DNA of 57,064 nucleotides from Oscillospiraceae bacterium (GTDB taxonomy: Bacteria > Bacillota > Clostridia > Oscillospirales > QAMX01), in the NCBI GenBank assembly GCA_015067675.1, contig SVMB01000012.1, forward strand, positions 1 to 57,064, written 5' to 3'. The notes under the pieces are model-generated. The model saw only the letters and a list, made by a program, of their open reading frames with translations. It was not told the DNA's origin and ran no database searches. Of the stretch, positions 26,588 through 37,529 are shown one piece after another. The position numbers and the translations under genes are program-made. Positions within the stretch are counted from its first letter, which is position 1. Each line of letters begins with the position of its first letter.

Positions 26588-26914
26588 TTACAGGCGCTGG
26601 AACTGGTCGACGTTGAGCACGAACACGGTCGCGCCGCCAATGGTAACTTCCATCGGCATGGAGGGAGACATACCCGCAGTACCGATGTCGTTGCCGGTGG
26701 GAACCACCTGACGGCGGCTGTGGGAGTGCTTATGGATGATGTTCATGACCTTCTGCACCTTCTCATCGTCAACGCCGACGAGGATGGTGGTATTGCCCGC
26801 ACGGAGGAAACCGCCGGTGGTGGAAAGCTTGGTCACAGAGTAGCCTTCCTTCATAAGGCCATTGACGACCATATTGGCGTCATCCTGATTGATAATAGCC
26901 AGAATCATTTTCAT
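26588..26914 (-). CDS. darA: Cyclic-di-AMP receptor, DarA/PstA family
   Basis: 108 residues, a PII-like protein that binds c-di-AMP as a trimer. Characteristic segments are KMILAIINQDDANMVVNGLM, LSTTGGFLRAGNTTILVGVD and the C-terminal GGATVFVLNVDQFQRL. It is the first gene of the leftward darA-holB-ricT operon, equivalent to yaaQ-(yaaR)-holB-yaaT of B. subtilis, but yaaR is absent. It overlaps no other gene; holB follows after 3 nt. Confidence 0.95.
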   Translation of the reverse strand: MKMILAIINQDDANMVVNGLMKEGYSVTKLSTTGGFLRAGNTTILVGVDDEKVQKVMNIIHKHSHSRRQVVPTGNDIGTAGMSPSMPMEVTIGGATVFVLNVDQFQRL

Positions 26915-26956
26915 AACGGTATCCGCCTTTCAGTTCAAGAGTTTCTTTACACTACT

Positions 26957-26985
26957 ATTATACACGATCAGGCCAATCTATGCAA
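26957..26985 (-). promoter_or_regulatory. Promoter of darA-holB-ricT
   Basis: Reading leftward: TTGCAT, 17 bp, TATAAT, with about 35 nt of leader. Confidence 0.8.
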
Positions 26986-27036
26986 GAGTTTTTTCGGGAT
27001 ATTTAAAACTATTGTAACATCTCACAAACAGCCTGA

Positions 27037-28137
27037 TTATTCGTAAATACGTTCAAGCAAGGGATTAGCAAAGAGAGGACTGAGTTCGATGCGCACTTCA
27101 TCGCCCGCTTCGCAGCGAATTGCCGAAACATCAGCCACCACATGCACCATACCCACATGGCCCAACACCGGCGCACGCTTGCCATTGATGGTCACGGTCA
27201 GGCGTCTGGGGTTAAAGAGATTCTTCACATCATGCAGGATATAGCGCACCTTATCCCGGAAGCGGAAGAGATCATTGGAGCGTGACACGGCAAAGCCGTC
27301 TGCATAGCCGAATGGGATGACTGCGACACGCATACCCTTCTTCGCAGTGAAAGCAGAGCCGTAGCCCACGGTCTGACCTTCATTGAGCCAGCGCACCTGG
27401 GCGACATCGCTTCTGGCATAGCCCACCGGCTGCAAGCCGTAATTGCCCTTGGCGCGGAAAGGCAGGCGGCCGAGGAATGCAGAACCCACGCGCACGGCAT
27501 CAGTGGCGGCAAAATTGCCGCGGAAGAGGAAGCTTGAGTTGGCGGCATGGATGCAGCCGGGATCGCAGCCGGCTTCCTTGAGCCTGGCAGCAACTTCCAG
27601 CAGTTCTTCCAACTGCGCGGCGCTGCGCTTGAGATTGGAAAAAGCGCAGGGGAAATGGGTATAAATGCCGGTGATGCTGATTTTCGGCATGAAGCGGAAG
27701 ATCGAGAGCATCCTCTCGGTCTCTGTCGGCATAAAGCCGTAGCGACCCATGCCGGTATCGATCTTGAGATGAGCTTCCACCACTTCGGCATGCCGTTCGG
27801 CAACGCCGGACAGCAGCACCGCGTCGTCATAGGAGCCAATCGTCGCCACGGCGCGTGCCTCGATGATATCGGAGACATCGGCCTCGGTAGCCACGGAGCG
27901 CATGACAAGAATTTCCTCGTCGATAAAGCCTGCCATACGCAGCTTGATGGCGTCGGCGGGCTCCGTCACCGCGAAGCGGTCGATACCCTCATCGCGCAGG
28001 ATGCGCGCCAGCTGCAGCAGGCCCAGGCCGTAGCCGTTGCCTTTGATGACGCCGTAAATCGGCTTGCCGGCAGCTTTTCTCTTGACAACATCAATGTTGT
28101 TCTTCAGTTTGTCCTTTTCAACGATATATGCCTTCAT
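27037..28137 (-). CDS. alr: Alanine racemase (PLP type)
   Basis: 366 residues. Interconverts L- and D-alanine for peptidoglycan. The PLP lysine is K32 in YGVIKGNGYGLG, a slightly divergent form of the usual KANAYGHG. The TIM barrel carries LKIDTGMGRYGF, and the C-terminal beta domain starts with QTVGYGSAF, whose Tyr is the second catalytic base. Later signatures are IPFGYADG and GHVGMVHVV. The start is the ATG at 28137 with GAGGTG at 6 nt; the longer frame adds three residues only. Last gene of the envelope cluster. A racemase for another amino acid cannot be excluded. Confidence 0.9.
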   Translation of the reverse strand: MKAYIVEKDKLKNNIDVVKRKAAGKPIYGVIKGNGYGLGLLQLARILRDEGIDRFAVTEPADAIKLRMAGFIDEEILVMRSVATEADVSDIIEARAVATIGSYDDAVLLSGVAERHAEVVEAHLKIDTGMGRYGFMPTETERMLSIFRFMPKISITGIYTHFPCAFSNLKRSAAQLEELLEVAARLKEAGCDPGCIHAANSSFLFRGNFAATDAVRVGSAFLGRLPFRAKGNYGLQPVGYARSDVAQVRWLNEGQTVGYGSAFTAKKGMRVAVIPFGYADGFAVSRSNDLFRFRDKVRYILHDVKNLFNPRRLTVTINGKRAPVLGHVGMVHVVADVSAIRCEAGDEVRIELSPLFANPLLERIYE

Positions 28138-28191
28138 CCCCGACACCTCACAATCTATCTATGCGGGAGTTTGCACAGCGATCGCAGTGAA

Positions 28192-29295
28192 TTACTCCTG
28201 CGTACCGTTTTCTGTTTTGTTTTCGGCGAGCTTTTCCTCGTCCGCGTTCTTCTTCAGGAACCGTGCGCGGCGCAGACGGCGATACACACGCTCGGCATTG
28301 GTCACAAACAGGTAAAGGGGCTTATTCAGGATCAGATCCATCTCACCCACGAACTCGCAGAAATCACCGTTGAAGCCCTTCTTGAACCGGTACAGGCCGT
28401 AAAGCGGGTTATCCTCGGACAGATCACCGGAAACACCGCGGAAATCATAGATCCGGCAGCCCAGCTCAATTGCCCACTGGATCATGTTCCACTGCAGCAG
28501 GTAGTTGGGCATGACGTTACGGGATTCATTGGAGGATGCACCGTAGAGATACCAGACCTTATCGCCATAGTGAATGGCAAGGGTACCGGCCACGGGCTTA
28601 CCTTCATAAAAGGCCATATAGAGTCTTGCATGCTCGCCGAGAACCTTGAGCATCTTCTCAAAATACTCAGGGGTTCTCACCACAAAGCCGTCACGCTTAC
28701 CGGTTTCCAGCATGATCCGGGCAAAGTCCGGCACCATTTCGGTACCGCAGAGCTTCACTTCCACGCCCTTACGCTGGGCAAGGCGGATATTGTAGCGGGT
28801 TTTCTGACCGAAAGAGGCCATAACCTCATCTTCCGTCATACCGGCGATGGTATTACGGAAAACATAGCGGGGCTGGATACCCTCGAAGTTCTTACCTGCA
28901 TCGTGCAGGGTAAAGCCAAAGCTCTGCATGAGCGCGGTGAACTCGGTATCGGAGGACAGCACGTCCGGATCGATTTTGAGCTCATAGGCATGATGCTTCT
29001 TTGCCAGAGCCTTTGCACCCGCTATCAGATCGGCGATGGCATCCCGATCGGTCAGGTCACAGACCGGACCGCGTCCGGCGTACATCAGCGTAAAAGGCAT
29101 ACCCGGCACCCGGCGGATGAGCACCGCCATCGTACCGCGGATGTTTTTCTGATCGTCGCGGCTGATGATGCCTTCCCACTTCCAGTTGTTCTTCACATCA
29201 CCCCAGAGGCGTGACTGCATGAAATGGCCCTTGGGATGGCCTGCGACAAAAGCTTCAAACGATTCAAGCGTTTCTTTTGTTACCAGTTCAAACAT
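28192..29295 (-). CDS. FemAB-family peptidoglycan bridge aminoacyltransferase
   Basis: 367 residues of the Fem ligase family, which adds amino acids from aminoacyl-tRNA to the stem-peptide Lys/DAP of lipid II or related precursors. Two GNAT-like halves are visible (HFMQSRLWGDVKNNWKWEGI, MYAGRGPVCDL; then GTLAIHYGDKVWYLYGASSN and LQWNMIQWAIELGCRIYDF, FRGVSGD). The C-terminal tail is basic and Glu/Lys-rich. It lies 28 nt after a histidine kinase and before alanine racemase, a setting that fits wall modification under two-component control. The amino acid is unknown. Confidence 0.9.
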   Translation of the reverse strand: MFELVTKETLESFEAFVAGHPKGHFMQSRLWGDVKNNWKWEGIISRDDQKNIRGTMAVLIRRVPGMPFTLMYAGRGPVCDLTDRDAIADLIAGAKALAKKHHAYELKIDPDVLSSDTEFTALMQSFGFTLHDAGKNFEGIQPRYVFRNTIAGMTEDEVMASFGQKTRYNIRLAQRKGVEVKLCGTEMVPDFARIMLETGKRDGFVVRTPEYFEKMLKVLGEHARLYMAFYEGKPVAGTLAIHYGDKVWYLYGASSNESRNVMPNYLLQWNMIQWAIELGCRIYDFRGVSGDLSEDNPLYGLYRFKKGFNGDFCEFVGEMDLILNKPLYLFVTNAERVYRRLRRARFLKKNADEEKLAENKTENGTQE

Positions 29296-29323
29296 GATTC
29301 AAACCAAACCTTCAATTATTCTG

Positions 29324-30871
29324 TCATGATTGGCTCACCGGCAGCACAATCGTCACGCAGGTACCCTCGCCCTGTACGCTTTCGATATCCAGTCTGCCGC
29401 CGTGAACACGGACGATTTCATCTGCCACAGCAAGGCCGATGCCGTTGCCGCGGGCTTTGGAATTACCCTTATAGAAGCGGTCGCGCACATGGGGCAGCTC
29501 CTCCGGGCTGATGCCCTGACCGAAGTCCCGCACCGCAATGCTGACCGTATGCTCCTGCGCTTCCATGGCGACGATGATACGCTTGCCGTCGCCGCCGTGC
29601 TTGCGGGCATTGTCGAGGATATTGAGCAGCACCTGACGCATACGCGCCCTGTCACAGACCACCATCGGCAGCTCGTCATCCTCATGAAACTCCAGCGTGA
29701 TCCCTTCCTTACGGATGGTATCCATGTACATAAAGACCACGTCCTCCACATCGGGCGCCAGGTCGGTCTTTTCCATCTGCATCGTCAGCTCGCCGCTTTC
29801 CATGCGTGAGAAATCCAGCAGCTCCTCCACCATGCGCGTCAGGCGGGATGCCTCTCCGCGGATGATTTCCAGACCATGGCGCACTTCACCGAGATTGGTA
29901 AGCCCGCCCGAGAGCAGCGTCTCACTCCAGCCGCCGATGGCGGTCAGGGGCGTGCGCAGTTCATGGGATACCGAGGAGATAAAGTCGTTCTTGGTCTGCT
30001 CGGCTCTTGATATGGCGTCTGACATATCGTTGATGGTATTGCAGAGCGTACCGATTTCGTTGGCATACAGCGGCACGATATGCACGCCGTAGCGTCCCTG
30101 GGCAATGAGTCTGGCCGTATCGTTGATTTGCTGCAGAGGCTGCAGAATGGAGCGGATGAACAAGAGATTCGACAGGACAACAAACCCCAGAATCACCAGT
30201 GCAATACCTGCTGCCACAATGCCGCAAATCAGCATCCGCGAATGCAGAACACTCATCGAGCTCACGCAGCGAACCACCGCAGCAATCTCCCCCGACGGAA
30301 AGATGATCGGCGAGGATACCGCCATCACAAGCTCGCCGCTGGCAGGATCTTCACCACGCCAGTCAGCGGTTGTATTGGCTGTAAGCGCCCGTGTCAGATC
30401 ATCTGTCTGTGGCTTGGTACCGGCCATGAGGCCGGAGCTTGAATACAGGAGTTTTCCTGCGGTATCAAGCACCTGCAGCTCCACGATATCCTTGTCTTTA
30501 TAGTCTTCCACATAGAGCTTGGCGCCTGCCATCAGCTCGGTATAACTGGCGTTTGCGTATTTATTGAAAAAACCCGCTGCATTATCCGCGCGCGAAATGA
30601 GATTGGAGCGCATGGACTGCAGCTGCAGACTATAGGTTGCCGCACAGAACACAACCAGGGCAACCACCAGAACCACAACCACAACCGAAAGGTTGGAAAT
30701 CAGCCACTGGGCACGGATACTGCGTTCCTTGCTGGAATGCCCGCCGATCCCGCCGTCCTCCGCCTCAGGCAAACTGTTTGCCTCCCGGGCGCCTACCGGT
30801 ACGCGCAGGCGGGATTTGCTTTTTCCCGAACCGTAGGAGCTTTTTTTTGAACTCAGTCTCACGGATTCCAC
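29324..30871 (-). CDS. Membrane sensor histidine kinase with basic cytosolic N-tail
   Basis: 515 residues. A 50-residue Ser/Lys/Arg-rich cytosolic tail precedes TM1 (about 56-78). An extracytoplasmic sensor loop (about 80-213) is followed by TM2 (214-236), HAMP (237-290), a DHp domain with the phospho-acceptor H303 in SSVSHELRTPLT, and the HATPase domain (N box LLNILDNARKHG, D449 FGQGI, GNGIGLAVADEIV). The start may be GTG at 30871 or GTG at 30862; the latter gives the common GTGA overlap with the regulator stop. Partner of the response regulator just upstream. The signal is unknown; the operon suggests an envelope signal. Confidence 0.93.
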   Translation of the reverse strand: MESVRLSSKKSSYGSGKSKSRLRVPVGAREANSLPEAEDGGIGGHSSKERSIRAQWLISNLSVVVVVLVVALVVFCAATYSLQLQSMRSNLISRADNAAGFFNKYANASYTELMAGAKLYVEDYKDKDIVELQVLDTAGKLLYSSSGLMAGTKPQTDDLTRALTANTTADWRGEDPASGELVMAVSSPIIFPSGEIAAVVRCVSSMSVLHSRMLICGIVAAGIALVILGFVVLSNLLFIRSILQPLQQINDTARLIAQGRYGVHIVPLYANEIGTLCNTINDMSDAISRAEQTKNDFISSVSHELRTPLTAIGGWSETLLSGGLTNLGEVRHGLEIIRGEASRLTRMVEELLDFSRMESGELTMQMEKTDLAPDVEDVVFMYMDTIRKEGITLEFHEDDELPMVVCDRARMRQVLLNILDNARKHGGDGKRIIVAMEAQEHTVSIAVRDFGQGISPEELPHVRDRFYKGNSKARGNGIGLAVADEIVRVHGGRLDIESVQGEGTCVTIVLPVSQS

Positions 30872-31542
30872 TTATAGCCATAACCCCAAACAGTCACAAC
30901 ATGCTTGGGAGATGCGGCATCCTCCTCAATTTTCAGGCGCAGTCTGCGGATATTGACGTCCACGATCTTCAGATCACCGAAATAATCCGGTCCCCAGACC
31001 GTTTTGAGAATTTCCTCACGGGACATGGCTCTTCCCGGGTTTTCCAGGAAGGTTTTGACGATCATATACTCAACCTGCGTCAGATCCACCCGCTCACCGT
31101 TGCGGAAGAGCTGACGGCTCTTGGTATTGAGCACAAACGGTGCGCTGGTCAGCTCGTCGGTCTGCACGGTACCGCCGGAGAGACGTCTCATCAGCGCATC
31201 GATACGCGCGGTGAGCTCCGCCGGTGAAAAAGGCTTGGTGATATAGTCATCCGCGCCGTTCATCAGACCCATAACCTTGTCCATCTCCTGCGAACGGGCG
31301 GTGAGCATGATGATACCGACTTCCGAGCCCCGTGCGCGAACCTGCCGGCAGATTTCATAGCCGTCGATACCCGGCAGCATCACATCCACCAGCATCAGCA
31401 GCACATCCGGATTCTGTGCCCAGACTTCAAAGGCTTCCTCACCGGAGGATGCCTCCACAACCGTATATCCCGCACGTTTGAGGTTGATGACCACAAAGCC
31501 GCGGATGGAATCCTCGTCCTCTATGACCAGTATTTTACGCAT
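30859..31542 (-). CDS. OmpR/PhoB-family response regulator
   Basis: About 227 residues. The receiver domain has the acidic pocket (VIEDED), phospho-Asp D53 in LVDVMLPGIDG and Lys in ITKPFSPAEL. The C-terminal winged helix contains LTQVEYMIVKTFLENPGR and ends DVNIRRLRLKIE...VWGYGYKW. The start is the ATG at 31542 with AAAGGA at 7 nt; the longer frame is rejected. It overlaps the kinase gene by a few nt. Confidence 0.95.
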   Translation of the reverse strand: MRKILVIEDEDSIRGFVVINLKRAGYTVVEASSGEEAFEVWAQNPDVLLMLVDVMLPGIDGYEICRQVRARGSEVGIIMLTARSQEMDKVMGLMNGADDYITKPFSPAELTARIDALMRRLSGGTVQTDELTSAPFVLNTKSRQLFRNGERVDLTQVEYMIVKTFLENPGRAMSREEILKTVWGPDYFGDLKIVDVNIRRLRLKIEEDAASPKHVVTVWGYGYKWNP

Positions 31543-31594
31543 GATGTATCCTTTCCCTCTATAGAAAATAGCAAAACGACCGCAGTGAAGCACA

Positions 31595-32902
31595 TCACGA
31601 CAGAATAAACAGCGACGACAGCTCACCTACGGAGATAATTTCCTGATTCTGAACATGCATCCGCACGCCGTAGACCCGGGTTCCGGTGCGGGCAAGCTCC
31701 AGCAGCCCATGATGCTCCAGATTCTGAAGCCGATTCGGACCTTCAAAACAGCAGATTTCCCAGAGCGAAGCGCCGATGCGCTCTGCTTCGCCGTCATAGC
31801 GGCTGAAAACCACCATCGGATAATCCCCCACAGACTCACCGATCGTGATCGTCACACTGGGCAGCAGCGTATCCGGTATGATGCAGAACCACTTGCCGTT
31901 GGTTTCCCAGTACCCGGACAGCTTGCGCACAAGGCCGCGCTCTTCCTCATAAGAGTACCAATTGGTAATCAGCAAAGGACCGCGGCTCCCGGCAGGTGTT
32001 CCCATGACCGGACTGACCATGGGGATTTCCATGACATTGTCACCGTCGATATCGGTGGAAAGATATGCAGCCGGACGAAGAGTTGCACTGCTCTCCATGG
32101 TCAGCTCATCGTAGGTCAGATTGACAAGCTTTCCTTCCAGAAAACAGATCACATCGGTGACAATCCGGTTTTCATCCACCGAGCCGTCCACGACCACACC
32201 CATTTTGCCGCTGCCGATGTCATCATAACTCATGCGAAGCGGCGAGGCGACCGTGGCGGAGAGCGGTGCGGTCCCGGCAGGGGTAAGCTGACCGCTTTCA
32301 AAATTGAGCAGCGTCGCAGTTCCCGCCGTGGAAGCATCCGCCTGATGGCGCAGCACCAGCAGCTCTTCGTTGGAGTCAACATCCACGTCCTCAATCACAA
32401 GACCCGTATATTCGCCGGTATACATCTGGGTCATATTCTTTTCTTCCATCCGATAGGCCGTCAGGCCGCAGACGGGATTGGCGCCCAGGCGCCAGCCGAC
32501 GATGAGCACCGGCAGCTTTTCAAGTCCCATGCGTGCAATCGCGCACAGATCAAAGCTGTCGCCCACGCCCTCCAGCACCGCAAACTGCGTATATTTGCCG
32601 CGCTCAAGCTTGAAGATATAAACCTGCATCACAACGCTTGCATCTTTCTGGGTTTTGCAGAAGGCAAGCACCTCGTCGATATTATCCCCGTTGAGATCCG
32701 CCATCTGTATGGCACCCCGGTTTTCACCGGAAACGGGAGCGGAAAGCTGTGTATTGTCGGATAGAATCTGGTCAAGCTGTGCCTGCACAAGCATATACTG
32801 CTGGGGAAGCTGCGGCAGACGAAGCAGCTCATTGGAATCTGCCATACAGCCTGTCAGACTCAGCAGAAGCACCAGCAGACAGATCAAAATGCGTTTTTTC
32901 AT
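31595..32902 (-). CDS. Lipoprotein with FG-GAP/VCBS-like repeats
   Basis: 435 residues. A signal peptide with lipobox (MKKRILICLLVLLLSLTGC) makes it a membrane-anchored secreted protein. Three calcium-loop-like motifs recur: DLNGDNIDEV (about 70), DVDVDSNEEL (about 170) and DIDGDNVMEI (about 285), in the style of FG-GAP or VCBS beta-propeller repeats. It is first in an apparent leftward operon with the response regulator and kinase (53 nt to the regulator). It could be an accessory sensor for the kinase. Function not known. Confidence 0.75.
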   Translation of the reverse strand: MKKRILICLLVLLLSLTGCMADSNELLRLPQLPQQYMLVQAQLDQILSDNTQLSAPVSGENRGAIQMADLNGDNIDEVLAFCKTQKDASVVMQVYIFKLERGKYTQFAVLEGVGDSFDLCAIARMGLEKLPVLIVGWRLGANPVCGLTAYRMEEKNMTQMYTGEYTGLVIEDVDVDSNEELLVLRHQADASTAGTATLLNFESGQLTPAGTAPLSATVASPLRMSYDDIGSGKMGVVVDGSVDENRIVTDVICFLEGKLVNLTYDELTMESSATLRPAAYLSTDIDGDNVMEIPMVSPVMGTPAGSRGPLLITNWYSYEEERGLVRKLSGYWETNGKWFCIIPDTLLPSVTITIGESVGDYPMVVFSRYDGEAERIGASLWEICCFEGPNRLQNLEHHGLLELARTGTRVYGVRMHVQNQEIISVGELSSLFILS

Positions 32903-32946
32903 GATTACCTTCCGGTTCGATGTTGGCGTAAAACTGTATCAAGATT

Positions 32947-32975
32947 ATTTTACCACATCAATCCGCTTTTTTCCA
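32947..32975 (-). promoter_or_regulatory. Promoter of the lipoprotein/two-component cluster
   Basis: Reading leftward: TGGAAA, 17 bp, TAAAAT, with an extended-10 TGG directly before the -10 box. Confidence 0.6.
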
Positions 32976-33113
32976 TAGCCAATTCACCAATTTACACCTT
33001 TGCAAACGATTTTTTCACAGCGCAGGATTTGGAATCGGCCCTGTCTGCATATCCATCCGTCCAAAGTCCCATACTGCCCCCGGATCATTCAACTCAAAAA
33101 AGGAGGAATCCTC

Positions 33114-33803
33114 ATGCGCAACGATCAAACGCAGGCCCCCGGACTGCGTCTGGGACTGCAGCTCACCGTATTGTTTCTCATCAACATCCTCATCATCTCA
33201 CTCTTCTGTCATGCCCAGGCAGTCTCCTACTCCCGCGGCTCCTACGGTTCAGGCGTCCGGCAGATTCAGCAGAAGCTGTCAAACTGGGGCTACTACAAGG
33301 GAAGCATCGACGGTATCTACGGTTCCCAAACCGTGGAAGCCGTGAAATATTTCCAGCGCAAAAACGGCCTCACTGCCGACGGCATCGCAGGTCCCGCCAC
33401 CCTCCGGGCACTGGGGATTAACGTCACATCCGCCAATGCAAACGCCAGCCGCGACCGGGAACTCTACCTTCTGGCACGCATCATCTCCGCCGAGGCCCGT
33501 GGTGAGCCCTATGAGGGGCAGGTTGCCGTGGGAGCGGTGGTGTTAAACCGCGTACGGCACCCGTCCTTTCCCAATTCCGTCTCCGGTGTCATCTACCAGA
33601 ACGGCGCGTTTACCGCCATCGTGGACGGGCAGTTTGATCAGCCCATCGCCGATTCCGCCTACAAGGCTGCCCGCGATGCCCTGAACGGCTGGGACCCTTC
33701 CGGCGGAGCGATCTATTACTACAATCCCGCCCGTACCACCAACAACTGGATCTATTCCCGCCCCGTGATCAAGACCATCGGCCGTCACGTTTTTGCATCC
33801 TGA
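33114..33803 (+). CDS. SleB-family cell-wall hydrolase with peptidoglycan-binding domain
   Basis: About 229 residues. A hydrophobic N-terminal segment (LGLQLTVLFLINILIISLF) acts as signal or anchor. A PG_binding_1 domain (about 40-100: YGSGVRQIQQKLSNWGYY, VEAVKYFQRKNGLTADGIAG) is followed by the SleB hydrolase domain (LARIISAEARGEPYEGQVAV, GAVVLNRVRHPSFPNSV, GAIYYYNPARTTNNW). The conserved Glu in SAEARGE is the likely catalytic residue. SleB enzymes degrade spore cortex during germination. The ATG at 33114 follows AAAGGAGGAA; the longer frame from 33000 is rejected. Confidence 0.93.
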   Translation: MRNDQTQAPGLRLGLQLTVLFLINILIISLFCHAQAVSYSRGSYGSGVRQIQQKLSNWGYYKGSIDGIYGSQTVEAVKYFQRKNGLTADGIAGPATLRALGINVTSANANASRDRELYLLARIISAEARGEPYEGQVAVGAVVLNRVRHPSFPNSVSGVIYQNGAFTAIVDGQFDQPIADSAYKAARDALNGWDPSGGAIYYYNPARTTNNWIYSRPVIKTIGRHVFAS

Positions 33804-35888
<2,085 letters not shown>

Positions 35889-35947
35889 TCCCGGTTTGAA
35901 CCGATTTATCCGATACCGCGCTGCCGGTACATGAAGGAGCATTTCAT

Positions 35948-37435
35948 ATGATTACCATTCAAAACGAAATCATCAAAAAACAGCCCAACTTCTGGAATCA
36001 GTGTCTGTTTCATCCCACCGATGCTATCGAGGACCCCTGGGGCAAGCGGATTCTTGACCGCATCTCTGCCGACGGCGCCATCAAAACCGTGCGGATATAC
36101 ACGATGTTTGAGGATATCGTGTATATCGGAGAAAACGGCGATCTTTGCTATGATTTCCGTGTGAGTGATCTGCGGCTTGACTACATGGTCGAAAAGGGGT
36201 TTGATCTGCTTCTGGCCTACGCGGGAATGCCCGACTGCATCGCCGCTTCCACCGGCAACAAGACAAGCGTATCCAAAAACAAAACCCGCTACAAGGGTAA
36301 GATGTGGAACTCCGCCCCGCCGAAGGATTATGCCCTCTGGGAAGAGATCTGCTATGAATATACCCGTCATATCGTGGAGCGCTACGGCATCGAAACCGTC
36401 TCCAAATGGCGCTGCCAGTGCTTCAACGAGCCTGACATTCCGGCGTTTTTCATGTCCGAGCTTCCGGGCACCGCCGAAGATACCGTCAAATACCGTCTCC
36501 CTGCCTACTGCAAACTCTACGCTGCATTTGAGCGCGGCATCCGCCGGGTCTCCGACCGCATCCTCATCGGCGGACCTGCCCTTGCCCATCACCAGGCTTT
36601 TCTGGGCGGCTGGCTTGACTATGTGAGAGAGCACAATCTCAAGCTCGACTTCATCTCTGTACATAATTACGGCGTCTCTCCCAGGGAACTCAACGATGGA
36701 AGCAAATCCATCAGCGTGCAGAACAACATCCGCAAGCATCAGCCCTGCGTGGATACCGTCAAAGCCCACGGCTATGACCATCTCCCGCTTCTGGTGGATG
36801 AATGGGGCTTTTCCTCCGCCGGATTTTACAACCGTGAAGAGTGCCCGGCCCTCATGGGACGGGAAACCGAACTGTTCTCGGCCTATTTTGTCAAGCTGAT
36901 CCATGAGTTTGTCTATTCCGATTACAAGATCGACATGCTCTGCATCTGCCTCTCCGGTCAGCACGAAATGGTGGAGGATTTTTCGGGATTCCGCAACTTC
37001 TTTACCCTCAATTTCATTGCAAAGCCCATATACAACGCCTATATTCTGTCTGCTGCGCTGCATGAGAATCTGCTTGCCTCCGAGTACGGCTCCAATCTCT
37101 TCGTCGTACCGACCAAAGACGATCAGGGCAATTTCGCCGCGCTCATCTCCTATTCCTCCGGGAACTTTGACGAGAATCTGCCGGCGATCTCTGAGAACGT
37201 CGTGCTTCCCGAAGAATTCCGCGGAAAAACCGTCACCGTCTGGTGCATCGACAGAAATACCACCAATCCCTATCGTTTGTACCAGAAAATGGGTATTGAC
37301 CAACCCAGTGAGGAGGATCTTCGGGTTCTTCGCGAAGAAGGCAGACTCAAACCCGTGCTGATTCAGAGCGCTTCCAGGCCTCTTATCCTTGAATTAACGG
37401 CAAATTCGGTATTCCTGATCACTGCGGCAGAGTAA
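35948..37435 (+). CDS. GH39-like glycoside hydrolase (beta-xylosidase/iduronidase type)
   Basis: 495 residues without a signal peptide. Clan A (beta/alpha)8 features: acid/base E161 in CQCFNEPDIPAFF and nucleophile E285 in LPLLVDEWGFSS; DFISVHNYG lies in between. The C-terminal beta-sandwich follows from about 375 (SNLFVVPTKDDQGNFAALIS). GH39 enzymes act on beta-xylosides or alpha-iduronides; the family fit is by motifs and the substrate is open. It follows ligA by 59 nt with AAGGAG 10 nt before the ATG, probably as a read-through gene. Confidence 0.8.
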   Translation: MITIQNEIIKKQPNFWNQCLFHPTDAIEDPWGKRILDRISADGAIKTVRIYTMFEDIVYIGENGDLCYDFRVSDLRLDYMVEKGFDLLLAYAGMPDCIAASTGNKTSVSKNKTRYKGKMWNSAPPKDYALWEEICYEYTRHIVERYGIETVSKWRCQCFNEPDIPAFFMSELPGTAEDTVKYRLPAYCKLYAAFERGIRRVSDRILIGGPALAHHQAFLGGWLDYVREHNLKLDFISVHNYGVSPRELNDGSKSISVQNNIRKHQPCVDTVKAHGYDHLPLLVDEWGFSSAGFYNREECPALMGRETELFSAYFVKLIHEFVYSDYKIDMLCICLSGQHEMVEDFSGFRNFFTLNFIAKPIYNAYILSAALHENLLASEYGSNLFVVPTKDDQGNFAALISYSSGNFDENLPAISENVVLPEEFRGKTVTVWCIDRNTTNPYRLYQKMGIDQPSEEDLRVLREEGRLKPVLIQSASRPLILELTANSVFLITAAE

Positions 37436-37473
37436 ATGTATCGTATTGATACTAAATTGTAACGGGAATCGGC

Positions 37474-37502
37474 TTGCATCCCTGCTTGAATTTTGATATG
37501 AT
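37474..37502 (+). promoter_or_regulatory. Promoter of the FHA protein gene
   Basis: TTGCAT, 17 bp, TATGAT, ahead of AAGGGGG and the ATG at 37530. Confidence 0.72.
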
Positions 37503-37529
37503 AATACTGTATATCAAGGGGGTTTTATT

